Both the position numbers and the translations under genes were made by a program. 21,507 bases of DNA. It comes from Candidatus Segatella papionis. GTDB lineage: Bacteria > Bacteroidota > Bacteroidia > Bacteroidales > Bacteroidaceae. The stretch lies in contig DBLF01000018.1 in assembly GCA_002297965.1 (NCBI GenBank), positions 1 through 21,507 of the forward strand. Reading direction: 5' to 3'. The notes beneath the pieces are model-generated. The model saw only the letters and a program-made list of their open reading frames with translations. It was not told the DNA's origin and searched no databases. Positions 6,753 to 13,917 of the stretch are shown here, in pieces. How positions within the stretch are numbered: the stretch's first letter is position 1; every line of letters starts with the position of its first letter.

Positions 6753-9700
6753 TTATTTTCCCTGTGGAATGAGCACGAAGTTGAAGGTCTTGTTGCCATA
6801 GTGGATACGATACTTCTCCAATGGCCAAGCGCCCCAAGAATTCTCGCCACCTACACCCATGTGGGCTGCATCGAGGAAGAGATTGGTAAACTTAGACTTC
6901 TTCAATTCGTAGCTATGACGCTGCTCCTTCTCATCGCCGTCATCGAGTTCGTCGGTGTCAAAGTGGAGGGCACTCGCATAGAATGGTTCGCAGCTCTTCA
7001 CCTGCAAGCCCAAGCCTGTGGCATCGGTCTGCTTCCACCAGCGCATGTCGCTCTTGGTGCCACTCTCCTGTGGACGGATGTATGGGAAGTACTGGTTGTC
7101 GGCATCATCGTTGTAGATTCCGATGCGCATGCAGTCCTTGCGGTCGGCATAGTTCTCGATAGGACCACGACCATAGTATGTGCTCTTCTCCATGCTGTAT
7201 GGCATCTGCAGCAACATACCGAAGCGGAACAAATCGCTCACCTTGGCACCTTCGGTAGCCTTGAAGTCCTCAGTTACCTTCACTGCACCAGTATTAGCGA
7301 ACACGAGATAAGTAATATCCAACTGACCCTGTACCTCTGGCATATCGAATGATGTTACCACAGTAACAGTGTTAGCCTTCTTGTCCTTCTTTACGTCGAT
7401 GTTCTTCAAGTTCATCTGAGGGTTCTTCCAAGCCTTGAACTTCTTCTGAAGCTGAGCGCCCATATCGTTGTCGGTAGGAGCACGCCAGAAGTTTGGCTTC
7501 AAGGTACCGCCCTCGCCAAGCAATGACTTGCCATTGTAAGCATACTCAGAGATAAAACCTGTAGAACGATTGATCTTGAAAGTCAAGTTAGGAGTGGTCA
7601 CAGCCACCTCATTGTTCTTCTTGTCGGCAAGCTTCATCTTCTTCTTGCCATTGCCCTGAGCCAACTGCTTAGCACAACCGTCACAAGCCTTTGCTGGAGT
7701 TACCACTGGCATTTGAGCATAAGCCACAACCTGACCTGCCTGCATCAAAGGCTCGGCGTTCTTCAAACGGAAATCTACATTAAGGAGCACTTCCTTGCCT
7801 GTCACCTTGCTCTTGTCGTAAGGAATGGTGATGTTCTTGGTTTGCTGGGCAGGAACATCGAGATTATCGATGGTGCCCTGCTGAGTCTCTACGCCATCTT
7901 CCACCAATGTCCAAGCCAAAGAGTAATTGCTCAAATCACGGAAGAAGTTCTCGTTATAGACACTTACCTCGCCAGTTTCGGCATTAACCATCTTAGCCCA
8001 TACATTCTGGTACTGATAAGCCAACTCGTAAGCATGAGGATTAAGCTGACGGTCTGGACCAACGATACCATTGCAGTTGAAGTTGTTGTCGCTTGGGTCA
8101 TACTTGTTGTAGTCACCACCATAAGTATATTCTATCTTGCGGAGTTCCTCGTTGTTCATCTTGCCCACACGGATGCTCATAGGCTTCACGATATTGCGAT
8201 GCAAGCCCTGGTCAACGAAGTCCCAGTCGAAACCACCCTGGAGGATAGGATACTTACGAATCAAGTTCCAGTAGTCCACCAAGTTACCACCCGAGTTACC
8301 CATGGTGTGGTTGTACTCACACTGGATAAGAGGCATAGGGCTGTTAGAATCCTGGGCATACTTCTCAGAAGCATCCACAGAATAATACATTGGGCAGAAG
8401 ATGTCAGTACCCTCGCCACGGCGAGCCTGCTCATACTGCACAGGACGAGTCTTATCCTCGTTTTTAATCCACTTATAAGCCTGCAAGAAGTTGTCGCCCA
8501 TCACGGTCTCGTTACCCAAGCTCCATGTTACGATAGAAGGATGGTTGTAGAACATAGACACATTGTGCTGGTTGCGCTCCAAGATTTGCTTAGCGAACTC
8601 AGGCTTCTTGGCAGCAGCGTCATCACCATAGCCGAAGCCATGGCTCTCTTGGTTGGCCTCAGCCACTACATACAAACCGTACTTATCGCAAAGGTCGTAC
8701 CAACGTGGGTCATCAGGATAGTGGCAAGTACGAACAGCATTGATGTTCAAGCGCTTCATCAGCATAATATCCTGAATCATACGCTCCTCGCTCACATCGT
8801 ATCCTGCGTCTGGGTCTATCTCATGACGGTCGGCACCCTTCAGGAGTACAGGCTGTCCATTCACCAAGAATTGCTTGTTCTTGATTTCCACAGTGCGGAA
8901 ACCTACCTTCACCTGGACAAGCTCGTAAGGTGAGTACATACCGCCATTTTGGATAGGAGAAACCACGAGGGTATAGAGGTTAGGTGTCTCAGCCGACCAC
9001 TTGCGCACGTTCTTCACACGAAGCTGATACTTAGCCACACCATTTCTTACCTGATCGGTACCAGTAACGATTACTTCCTTGCCATCAGGATCGTAAAGAC
9101 CCAGATACACGGCAGTATTGCCCTGTACCTTGGCAGTGATGTTGAGCGCACCGTCCTTATAATTGTTTTTGAGTTGTGTCTCCACACGAACATCCATCAA
9201 GCGATGCTCCTTATTGCGAGCATAGAGATAGTTCTCACGAACAGGACCGCTCAAACGCCAGAAGTCCTGGTCCTCGCACCAAGAGCCATCGCACCAGCGG
9301 AATGTCTGGAATGCAATAAGGTTCTTTCCTTTCTTCAAGAAAGGAGTGATGTCGAACTCGGCAGCCACTTTGCTGTCCTCAGCATAGCCAGCAAACTGTC
9401 CGTTTACATAGAGATAGATATTAGATGTAACACTACCGAAGTGAGCAATCACACGCTTTCCATCCCAGTTGGCTGGGATATTGATTTCACGGCGATAAGA
9501 TCCCACGTGGTTGTCCTTGGTAGGCACAGCCGGTGGTTGCTGGTCGAAATGACCACGCCAAGCGAACCCAGAGTTGACATACTCTGGCTGGCCATAGCCC
9601 AACATCTCCCAGTTGCCAGGCATCTGGATGTTGTCCCACTTTGAATCATCAAGATTGGTCTTGTAGAAATCTGCAGGACGCTCATCGGCGTTGGCAACCC

Positions 9701-9986
9701 ACTTGAACTTCCATGTGCCGTCTAGCGACAAATAGTTCATACTCTGCTTCTTGTCGAGTGCCTCGGCACCAGTACCGGCAAAGTCACTAGGATCGTAAGC
9801 AAAATGCAAGGTGTGCAAAGGCAAACGATTGATTTCATTCACTTGGAGGTCGTGCCACTCCGTGAAAGTAGGCTGCTGGATAGTCGTTTTTACAGACGAC
9901 TTAATGGCAGCCTTCCGTTTCTTTGCACCGAAGGTTGCCATTACCAAGCCTGCCATACATAATGTAACGAACAGTCTTTTATTCAT
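6753..9986 (-). CDS. GH2 beta-galactosidase of the LacZ type, exported
   Basis: The 1077-residue product should release terminal beta-linked galactose from oligosaccharides. It starts MNKRLFVTLCMAGLVMATFG, a signal peptide ending near residue 20, then has a lysine-rich stretch (22-35). The LacZ order of domains is visible: sugar-binding jelly roll with NYLSLDGTWKFKW and MPGNWEMLGYGQPEY (about 50-260), immunoglobulin-like domain (about 262-365), TIM barrel with GADRHEIDPDAG and AEANQESHG (about 370-660), a second sandwich domain, and the C-terminal small-chain domain with WRAPTDNDMG and YYGRGPIENYADR. The acid/base is Glu493 in WSLGNE and the nucleophile is Glu557 in LIQCEYNHTMGNS. Residues 768-771 are CDGC inside a short basic insertion before the last domain. 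The gene starts only 7 nt after the GH105 stop codon, so the two are cotranscribed. I leave the symbol blank because this is a locus-specific exported homologue. Confidence 0.95.
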   Translation of the reverse strand: MNKRLFVTLCMAGLVMATFGAKKRKAAIKSSVKTTIQQPTFTEWHDLQVNEINRLPLHTLHFAYDPSDFAGTGAEALDKKQSMNYLSLDGTWKFKWVANADERPADFYKTNLDDSKWDNIQMPGNWEMLGYGQPEYVNSGFAWRGHFDQQPPAVPTKDNHVGSYRREINIPANWDGKRVIAHFGSVTSNIYLYVNGQFAGYAEDSKVAAEFDITPFLKKGKNLIAFQTFRWCDGSWCEDQDFWRLSGPVRENYLYARNKEHRLMDVRVETQLKNNYKDGALNITAKVQGNTAVYLGLYDPDGKEVIVTGTDQVRNGVAKYQLRVKNVRKWSAETPNLYTLVVSPIQNGGMYSPYELVQVKVGFRTVEIKNKQFLVNGQPVLLKGADRHEIDPDAGYDVSEERMIQDIMLMKRLNINAVRTCHYPDDPRWYDLCDKYGLYVVAEANQESHGFGYGDDAAAKKPEFAKQILERNQHNVSMFYNHPSIVTWSLGNETVMGDNFLQAYKWIKNEDKTRPVQYEQARRGEGTDIFCPMYYSVDASEKYAQDSNSPMPLIQCEYNHTMGNSGGNLVDYWNLIRKYPILQGGFDWDFVDQGLHRNIVKPMSIRVGKMNNEELRKIEYTYGGDYNKYDPSDNNFNCNGIVGPDRQLNPHAYELAYQYQNVWAKMVNAETGEVSVYNENFFRDLSNYSLAWTLVEDGVETQQGTIDNLDVPAQQTKNITIPYDKSKVTGKEVLLNVDFRLKNAEPLMQAGQVVAYAQMPVVTPAKACDGCAKQLAQGNGKKKMKLADKKNNEVAVTTPNLTFKINRSTGFISEYAYNGKSLLGEGGTLKPNFWRAPTDNDMGAQLQKKFKAWKNPQMNLKNIDVKKDKKANTVTVVTSFDMPEVQGQLDITYLVFANTGAVKVTEDFKATEGAKVSDLFRFGMLLQMPYSMEKSTYYGRGPIENYADRKDCMRIGIYNDDADNQYFPYIRPQESGTKSDMRWWKQTDATGLGLQVKSCEPFYASALHFDTDELDDGDEKEQRHSYELKKSKFTNLFLDAAHMGVGGENSWGAWPLEKYRIHYGNKTFNFVLIPQGK

Positions 9987-9993
9987 TCCTTAA

Positions 9994-11214
9994 TTATTTT
10001 GTATTTAAATATTTATCATATTCACAAGCCGCCAGAAGCACTGCACCCACACCGAAGTTTGCCTGAGAGTTGGCATCCACGGTCTGACCAGGAATGGCGC
10101 GCTCGCCGATAGGCTGCACATAGCCTACCTTGCCATCTTCCTGAACAGCAGTCTCTGTGAGGTAAGTCCAAGCACGGTCGATGGTCTTCTTGTACTCCTT
10201 CTTGGCAAGATAACCATTGTTTACTCCCCAAAGCATACCGTATGTGAAGAAGGCTGTACCGCTGGTCTCTGGTCCTGGAGCATGGTCTGGATCCATCATC
10301 GAACGAGTCCAATATCCCTCAGGCTGCTGAATCTCAGCCACAGCCTTTGCCAATTTCTGGAACTTATCCACAAAGAACTGGTAGTGCTTGTAATCCTTAG
10401 GCATGTCTTGCAACACCTTTGCCAAACCAGCAAGAACCCATCCATCTCCACGTGCCCAGAAGTCCTTCTTGCCGTTGGCACTCTTGTGCTTAGGATAGAC
10501 GTACTTGCCATCACGGAAATAGAGGTTGGTCTCCTTGTCGAGCATAATCTCGTCGGTGGTCTGGAGGTTATCGTAAAGCTTGTCGAGATACTTTGTATCG
10601 CCAGTAAGCTTATACATCTTGGTCATAACAGGCATTACCATATAGAGGGCATCGCTCCACCACCAGTAGTCGGTAGGCTCAGAGTAAGCCTCGTAGTGCA
10701 TCACTTCCTTGGCACGCTTCACCATGTATTCGGATGCAGCGGCATTGCCCTTGGCTGCTTCGATGTTGTAGAGGTCGATGTAAGTCTGGAAACAAATCTG
10801 CCAATCGCCGAAGAGCACATGGTCCTTGCCCTCGCCGTATGGTTTGTACTTCCACTTGGCAGGGTTTGCCTCCGTGGCACCCGTCCAGTCGTTGTGCTCT
10901 GCCCAACGGATGGTGTAGTCGAGCATCTTCTGGTCCTTGAGCATCTTATAGACCTCCATGTTGCCGGTGTGATAAGCAGCATTATCCCAGAAAGCACGAA
11001 CCTCAGGCTTATTGTTGGTCTGCCAGTAAGTATTCACCTTATTAATAAGTGCCACCACTTGCTCGTGGTTCCACTTTTTGGAAGCTTTCACTTCCTTCTT
11101 AGCCTCCTTCTTGACCTTTGCGGTCTTCTTAGCTGGTTGTGCTGCGCTCAAAGGCAAAGCCAAAACCGCAGCTACCAACATCAAAAATATCTTTCTCATG
11201 TTATCATTCAACAT
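9994..11214 (-). CDS. GH105 unsaturated rhamnogalacturonyl/glucuronyl hydrolase, exported
   Basis: GH105 enzymes of the YteR type hydrate and remove the 4,5-unsaturated uronic acid left at the end of a chain by a polysaccharide lyase. The 406-residue product has a signal peptide (MRKIFLMLVAAVLALPLSAA) followed by a lysine/alanine-rich spacer (about residues 29-47). The (alpha/alpha)6-barrel motifs are clear: DHVLFGDWQ with Asp137, WWWSDALYM with Asp188, FWARGDGW (252-259) and PETSGTAFFTYGMLWG (315-330). The two aspartates match the catalytic pair of YteR. The signal peptide could begin at codon 1 or at the ATG six codons in (11199). In related arabinogalactan systems a GH105 enzyme removes unsaturated glucuronate after a rhamnose-glucuronate lyase has acted; no such lyase is seen in this window. 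The gene sits 27 nt after the DUF2264 gene and 7 nt before the GH2 gene. Confidence 0.92.
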   Translation of the reverse strand: MLNDNMRKIFLMLVAAVLALPLSAAQPAKKTAKVKKEAKKEVKASKKWNHEQVVALINKVNTYWQTNNKPEVRAFWDNAAYHTGNMEVYKMLKDQKMLDYTIRWAEHNDWTGATEANPAKWKYKPYGEGKDHVLFGDWQICFQTYIDLYNIEAAKGNAAASEYMVKRAKEVMHYEAYSEPTDYWWWSDALYMVMPVMTKMYKLTGDTKYLDKLYDNLQTTDEIMLDKETNLYFRDGKYVYPKHKSANGKKDFWARGDGWVLAGLAKVLQDMPKDYKHYQFFVDKFQKLAKAVAEIQQPEGYWTRSMMDPDHAPGPETSGTAFFTYGMLWGVNNGYLAKKEYKKTIDRAWTYLTETAVQEDGKVGYVQPIGERAIPGQTVDANSQANFGVGAVLLAACEYDKYLNTK

Positions 11215-11235
11215 TTAACATTCAACACTTAACAT
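11208..11235 (-). repeat. 14-nt tandem repeat at the GH105 start
   Basis: On the minus strand the units ATGTTAAGTGTTGA and ATGTTAAATGTTGA are adjacent and differ by one base; a degenerate third unit follows. The repeat fills almost all of the DUF2264-GH105 gap, and the second unit contains the first possible GH105 start codon (11214). It may be simple slippage. Confidence 0.6.
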
Positions 11236-11241
11236 TGTCTC

Positions 11242-12519
11242 TTACCACTTGTCAGCAGTACGAATATTGTCCTTCCACTGATGATCCTTAGGGAACTGCT
11301 GATTGTTCCAAGCCTTCACCTGAGTCCAAGGCTGTGCAGCATCCGTCCAGAAAGGATGGTTGGCTGGCAAGCCAAGCGGCATAAAGGCGAGGGTCGTCAT
11401 ATAGAGCGAGCCATTGTTGGTGTACCAATCGGCTACATTCTTCTGGTTGGTTCCGCAGAAGCCGATGCTCAGATAGCCCTTCTCATTGAAGTTGTTCTCC
11501 TGATCGAACATACGGTGCATCACCTTGGTCAATGCGGCACGAACCTGACCGTTGCTCAAGTCGCTAGGTAACTTCTGGTACCAAGCTAACAAAGCTAAAG
11601 GCTGCATAGTAGCCATACGATAAGGAATGCTTCTGCCGAAAACAGGGAAGGTTCCCTCTGGGGAAATGAATCTTTCGAGCACGATGCTGTACTTCTGGCA
11701 GCGCAGCATCTCTCTATCATAATACTTCTGATAGTCGAGACGCGTATTAGCCTTGGCGTCTATCATAGCCTGGAGAGTCTCCAAGTACATCGGATGGAAC
11801 ACATAACTGCTGTAATAGTCGAAAGCGAAGACTGGCCCATCAGAGTACCAGCCATCTCCTACATACCACTCTTCCATCTTGCGGCAAGCCGAGTTGACAC
11901 GATACTGGTCGTAGTCGCCACCCGCCTTTGCCATGAAGCTCTCGATGGTAGAAGAGAAGAGCAACCAGTTGGTGTATGGAGGGTCGATGTGGCGAAGCTT
12001 GGCAAACTCTGTCAAGTAACGCTGCTTGGTCACCTCGTCCAATGGTTTCCACAAGGTATCGTATGCACGGAGGAAGCTCTCGGCGATATAAGCGGCATCC
12101 ACCAAGTTCTGTCCACCGATGCCCCAGCAGAGATAGTCGGGGCTCTTAGGGTCAACGGCATTCTTATAAGAAGCCAAGGCCCACTCACGTAGCTGCTTGC
12201 GCTGCTTGCCCTCGGCGGTGTTATCGTCTGGCAAGGTGAGCCAAGGAGCCACACCTGCCATCAATCGTCCGAAGCACTCCATATAGAGCACCTTCTTGTT
12301 GCGATTGTCGAAGCTAGGGCTGAACTCGGTCTGCATATTTTTCTGCAGCTCGCCCTTCGCCATATTCTCCAGCACAGGTTGTGCCATCTTATAGGCAAGC
12401 GAGCACCAATATTGGCGGTCGCTCTGCTGCCCTGCTTTCTTCTTGGCAGCGCTGATTCCCATAAATGGAACGAGCGCCAAGAGAAGCGTTATCATGATAT
12501 TCTTGTATATATAATTCAT
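11242..12519 (-). CDS. DUF2264 family exported protein, probable glycoside hydrolase
   Basis: The 425-residue product has a signal peptide (MITLLLALVPFMGISA, with the ATG at either codon 1 or 9) followed by AKKKAG. It shows the conserved blocks of DUF2264: LYMECFGRLMAGVAPWL (78-94), a GIGGQNLVDAAY segment (133-144), NWLLFSSTIESFM (184-196), and GDGWYSDGPVFAFDYYSSYV (221-240) followed by FHPMYLETL. The Trp, Gly and Asp pattern and regular helices suggest an (alpha/alpha) barrel like those of GH88 and GH105. From memory, a Bacteroides beta-glucuronidase family (GH154) from arabinogalactan loci resembles this group, which would give a role in removing glucuronic acid; I cannot confirm the family match here. 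The gene lies between the GH43 and GH105 genes and has a possible -7 box of its own. Confidence 0.85.
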   Translation of the reverse strand: MNYIYKNIMITLLLALVPFMGISAAKKKAGQQSDRQYWCSLAYKMAQPVLENMAKGELQKNMQTEFSPSFDNRNKKVLYMECFGRLMAGVAPWLTLPDDNTAEGKQRKQLREWALASYKNAVDPKSPDYLCWGIGGQNLVDAAYIAESFLRAYDTLWKPLDEVTKQRYLTEFAKLRHIDPPYTNWLLFSSTIESFMAKAGGDYDQYRVNSACRKMEEWYVGDGWYSDGPVFAFDYYSSYVFHPMYLETLQAMIDAKANTRLDYQKYYDREMLRCQKYSIVLERFISPEGTFPVFGRSIPYRMATMQPLALLAWYQKLPSDLSNGQVRAALTKVMHRMFDQENNFNEKGYLSIGFCGTNQKNVADWYTNNGSLYMTTLAFMPLGLPANHPFWTDAAQPWTQVKAWNNQQFPKDHQWKDNIRTADKW

Positions 12520-12560
12520 AGATAGTTGTGAGTTTGTAATTTTGTTTGTTATTTAATCTG

Positions 12561-12568
12561 CAAATATA
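12561..12568 (-). promoter_or_regulatory. Possible internal -7 box before the DUF2264 gene
   Basis: The minus strand reads TATATTTG followed by CAGA, which fits TAnnTTTG. It lies about 42 nt before the DUF2264 ATG in the 91-nt gap after the GH43 gene. No clear -33 element is seen and the region is AT-rich, so chance occurrence is possible. Confidence 0.4.
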
Positions 12569-12610
12569 ATAAAAATTAATTAGAAACGAGCAGAGCGACC
12601 GTATTTTTTA

Positions 12611-13729
12611 TCATTTTTTCAATACTGGAGCACCATTTTCCCAAGAAATAGGTACCCAGAGGTGACGGCTGTCGCTCAAATGCTTCGGATTCCACATGTC
12701 AGCCATAAACACATAGTCGGCTCCATGGAACATCTTCTTCTGGGCAGCAGTTTCCACCTTATATATATAGGTACCCTGTGCACCGAAGGTCTTGTTGGCC
12801 CCTTCACCACGACAAGGGTTAGGCAACTCCTCCCAAGGGCCAAAGATGTTTTTCGCCTTGAACATACGTGCCGCATTCGGTGCCCATCCCGTACATCCAC
12901 TGGTTATCATCCAGTAAGTGCCATCTTGCTTGAAGATGGTTGGAGCCTCGTTTTGTCCTCCTGCCGCCACACGTACATAGGAGCCATTGTGCTGCATGTA
13001 GTCGTCGGTGAGTTGAGCTATCTGGAGCGTCAAGTTGTCCTCGGAAGAATAGATGTGGTAAGCCTTGCCGTCATCGTCGATGAAGATGGTCATATCGCGA
13101 GCCATCTGTCCTCCCTCGAAGTCACGCATCCAGAACATGCCTCGTTCTATCTGCTGACGCCATTCTGGAGTCCACCACTTTTTCATCTCTGGGAAGAGAA
13201 GTTGGTGCTTCAAGTCAGTAGTGTCTGGCTTGGCGAATCCGATGGGATAAAGTCCTGGATTCACTCTGCCCGAGCGGATGAACTTGAAAGGTCCGAAAGG
13301 AGTCTTGCTGGTAGCCACCGCATAACGAGCGGCAGCATAGCCCTTACCTTTCAATTCGAGGTGGAACCACATCACGAAGGTCTGCGTCTTCTTATTGAAA
13401 AGCACTTTAGGGCGCTCGATGATGCAACCACCCTCGATGTCTGAACCTGCTTCCTTGGAAACAGGGAGCACCAATCCGTGGTTGGTCCAAGACTTGAGGT
13501 CTTTCGATGTAAAGCAGCTTACGCCGAGCGAGCTGTAAGGCTTGCCATCCTCCGATCGACTCTCGCCGTACCAATAGTAGGTACCTTTGTAGTTGAAGAT
13601 GTTGCCGCCGTGCGCATTGATATGCTTGCCGGTATTGTCCTTCCATACGCCGCCATCCATCGGAGCTTGCGCTAGCGAAGGCAGAGCCAACACCATCATC
13701 AACATAAGTAAAGTGAATAGTTTATTCAT
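12611..13729 (-). CDS. GH43 (subfamily 24-like) exo-beta-1,3-galactanase, exported
   Basis: I chose the ATG at 13729, which places MNKLFTLLMLMMVLALPSLA directly at the start as a signal peptide; an in-frame ATG at 13768 would add 13 residues. Numbering from the longer form, the five-bladed propeller shows INAHGGNIFNYKGTYYWYGE (50-69), ERPKV with Glu119, ARDMTIF with Asp225, NEAPTIF with Glu274, SGCTGWAPNAA (290-300), and FGAQGTYIY with Gln331. The AHGG motif replaces the DP motif of ordinary GH43 arabinofuranosidases, and the Glu/Asp/Glu/Gln set matches exo-beta-1,3-galactanases such as Clostridium Ct1,3Gal43A and Phanerochaete Pc1,3Gal43A. Those enzymes release galactose, or galactose carrying a beta-1,6 side chain, from the arabinogalactan backbone. 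This gene gives the strongest clue to the substrate of the locus. No lipobox is present. Confidence 0.85.
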   Translation of the reverse strand: MNKLFTLLMLMMVLALPSLAQAPMDGGVWKDNTGKHINAHGGNIFNYKGTYYWYGESRSEDGKPYSSLGVSCFTSKDLKSWTNHGLVLPVSKEAGSDIEGGCIIERPKVLFNKKTQTFVMWFHLELKGKGYAAARYAVATSKTPFGPFKFIRSGRVNPGLYPIGFAKPDTTDLKHQLLFPEMKKWWTPEWRQQIERGMFWMRDFEGGQMARDMTIFIDDDGKAYHIYSSEDNLTLQIAQLTDDYMQHNGSYVRVAAGGQNEAPTIFKQDGTYWMITSGCTGWAPNAARMFKAKNIFGPWEELPNPCRGEGANKTFGAQGTYIYKVETAAQKKMFHGADYVFMADMWNPKHLSDSRHLWVPISWENGAPVLKK

Positions 13730-13791
13730 TGTTGTTGACATTATTATTAAGTTAGTGAATACTCTCATTGTTTGTTGTCTATCTTCGAGTG

Positions 13792-13799
13792 CAAAGGTA
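13792..13799 (-). promoter_or_regulatory. -7 promoter box of the GH43 enzyme gene group
   Basis: The minus strand reads TACCTTTG followed by CA, an exact TAnnTTTG match. It lies 57 nt downstream of the SusD terminator, so the enzymes can be transcribed separately from susCD. The leader to the ATG at 13729 is about 55 nt. If the upstream ATG at 13768 were used the leader would be only about 17 nt, which favours 13729. Confidence 0.6.
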
Positions 13800-13855
13800 G
13801 GGAATAAATACGGCTTGATAGTCCAATAATCGGTATTTTAAGGATGTAAATCGTG

Positions 13856-13890
13856 AAAAAGGCTGGTTGTCATAACTAACAACCAGCCTT
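13856..13890 (-). terminator. Intrinsic terminator after susD
   Basis: A perfect 12-bp stem, AAGGCTGGTTGT with ACAACCAGCCTT (13859-13870 and 13879-13890), encloses an 8-nt loop and is followed on the minus strand by TTTTTCACG. It begins 27 nt after the SusD stop codon. Confidence 0.9.
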
Positions 13891-13917
13891 TATAACATTA
13901 ATGCCTATTGCATACTA

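Noticed and set aside
7713..8933. 406-codon plus-strand ORF opposite the GH2 gene
   Set aside because: It is antisense to a well supported GH2 coding region, its product has no recognisable domain or signal, and long opposite-strand ORFs arise from the codon bias of the real gene.
10282..11232. 316-codon plus-strand ORF opposite GH105
   Set aside because: It is antisense to the GH105 gene, which has all its conserved motifs.
12611..13729. GH43 protein as an alpha-L-arabinofuranosidase or xylosidase
   Set aside because: The DP motif with the catalytic aspartate is absent, and the AHGG, ERPKV, RDMT and SGCTGWAPN motifs fit the exo-beta-1,3-galactanase group better.
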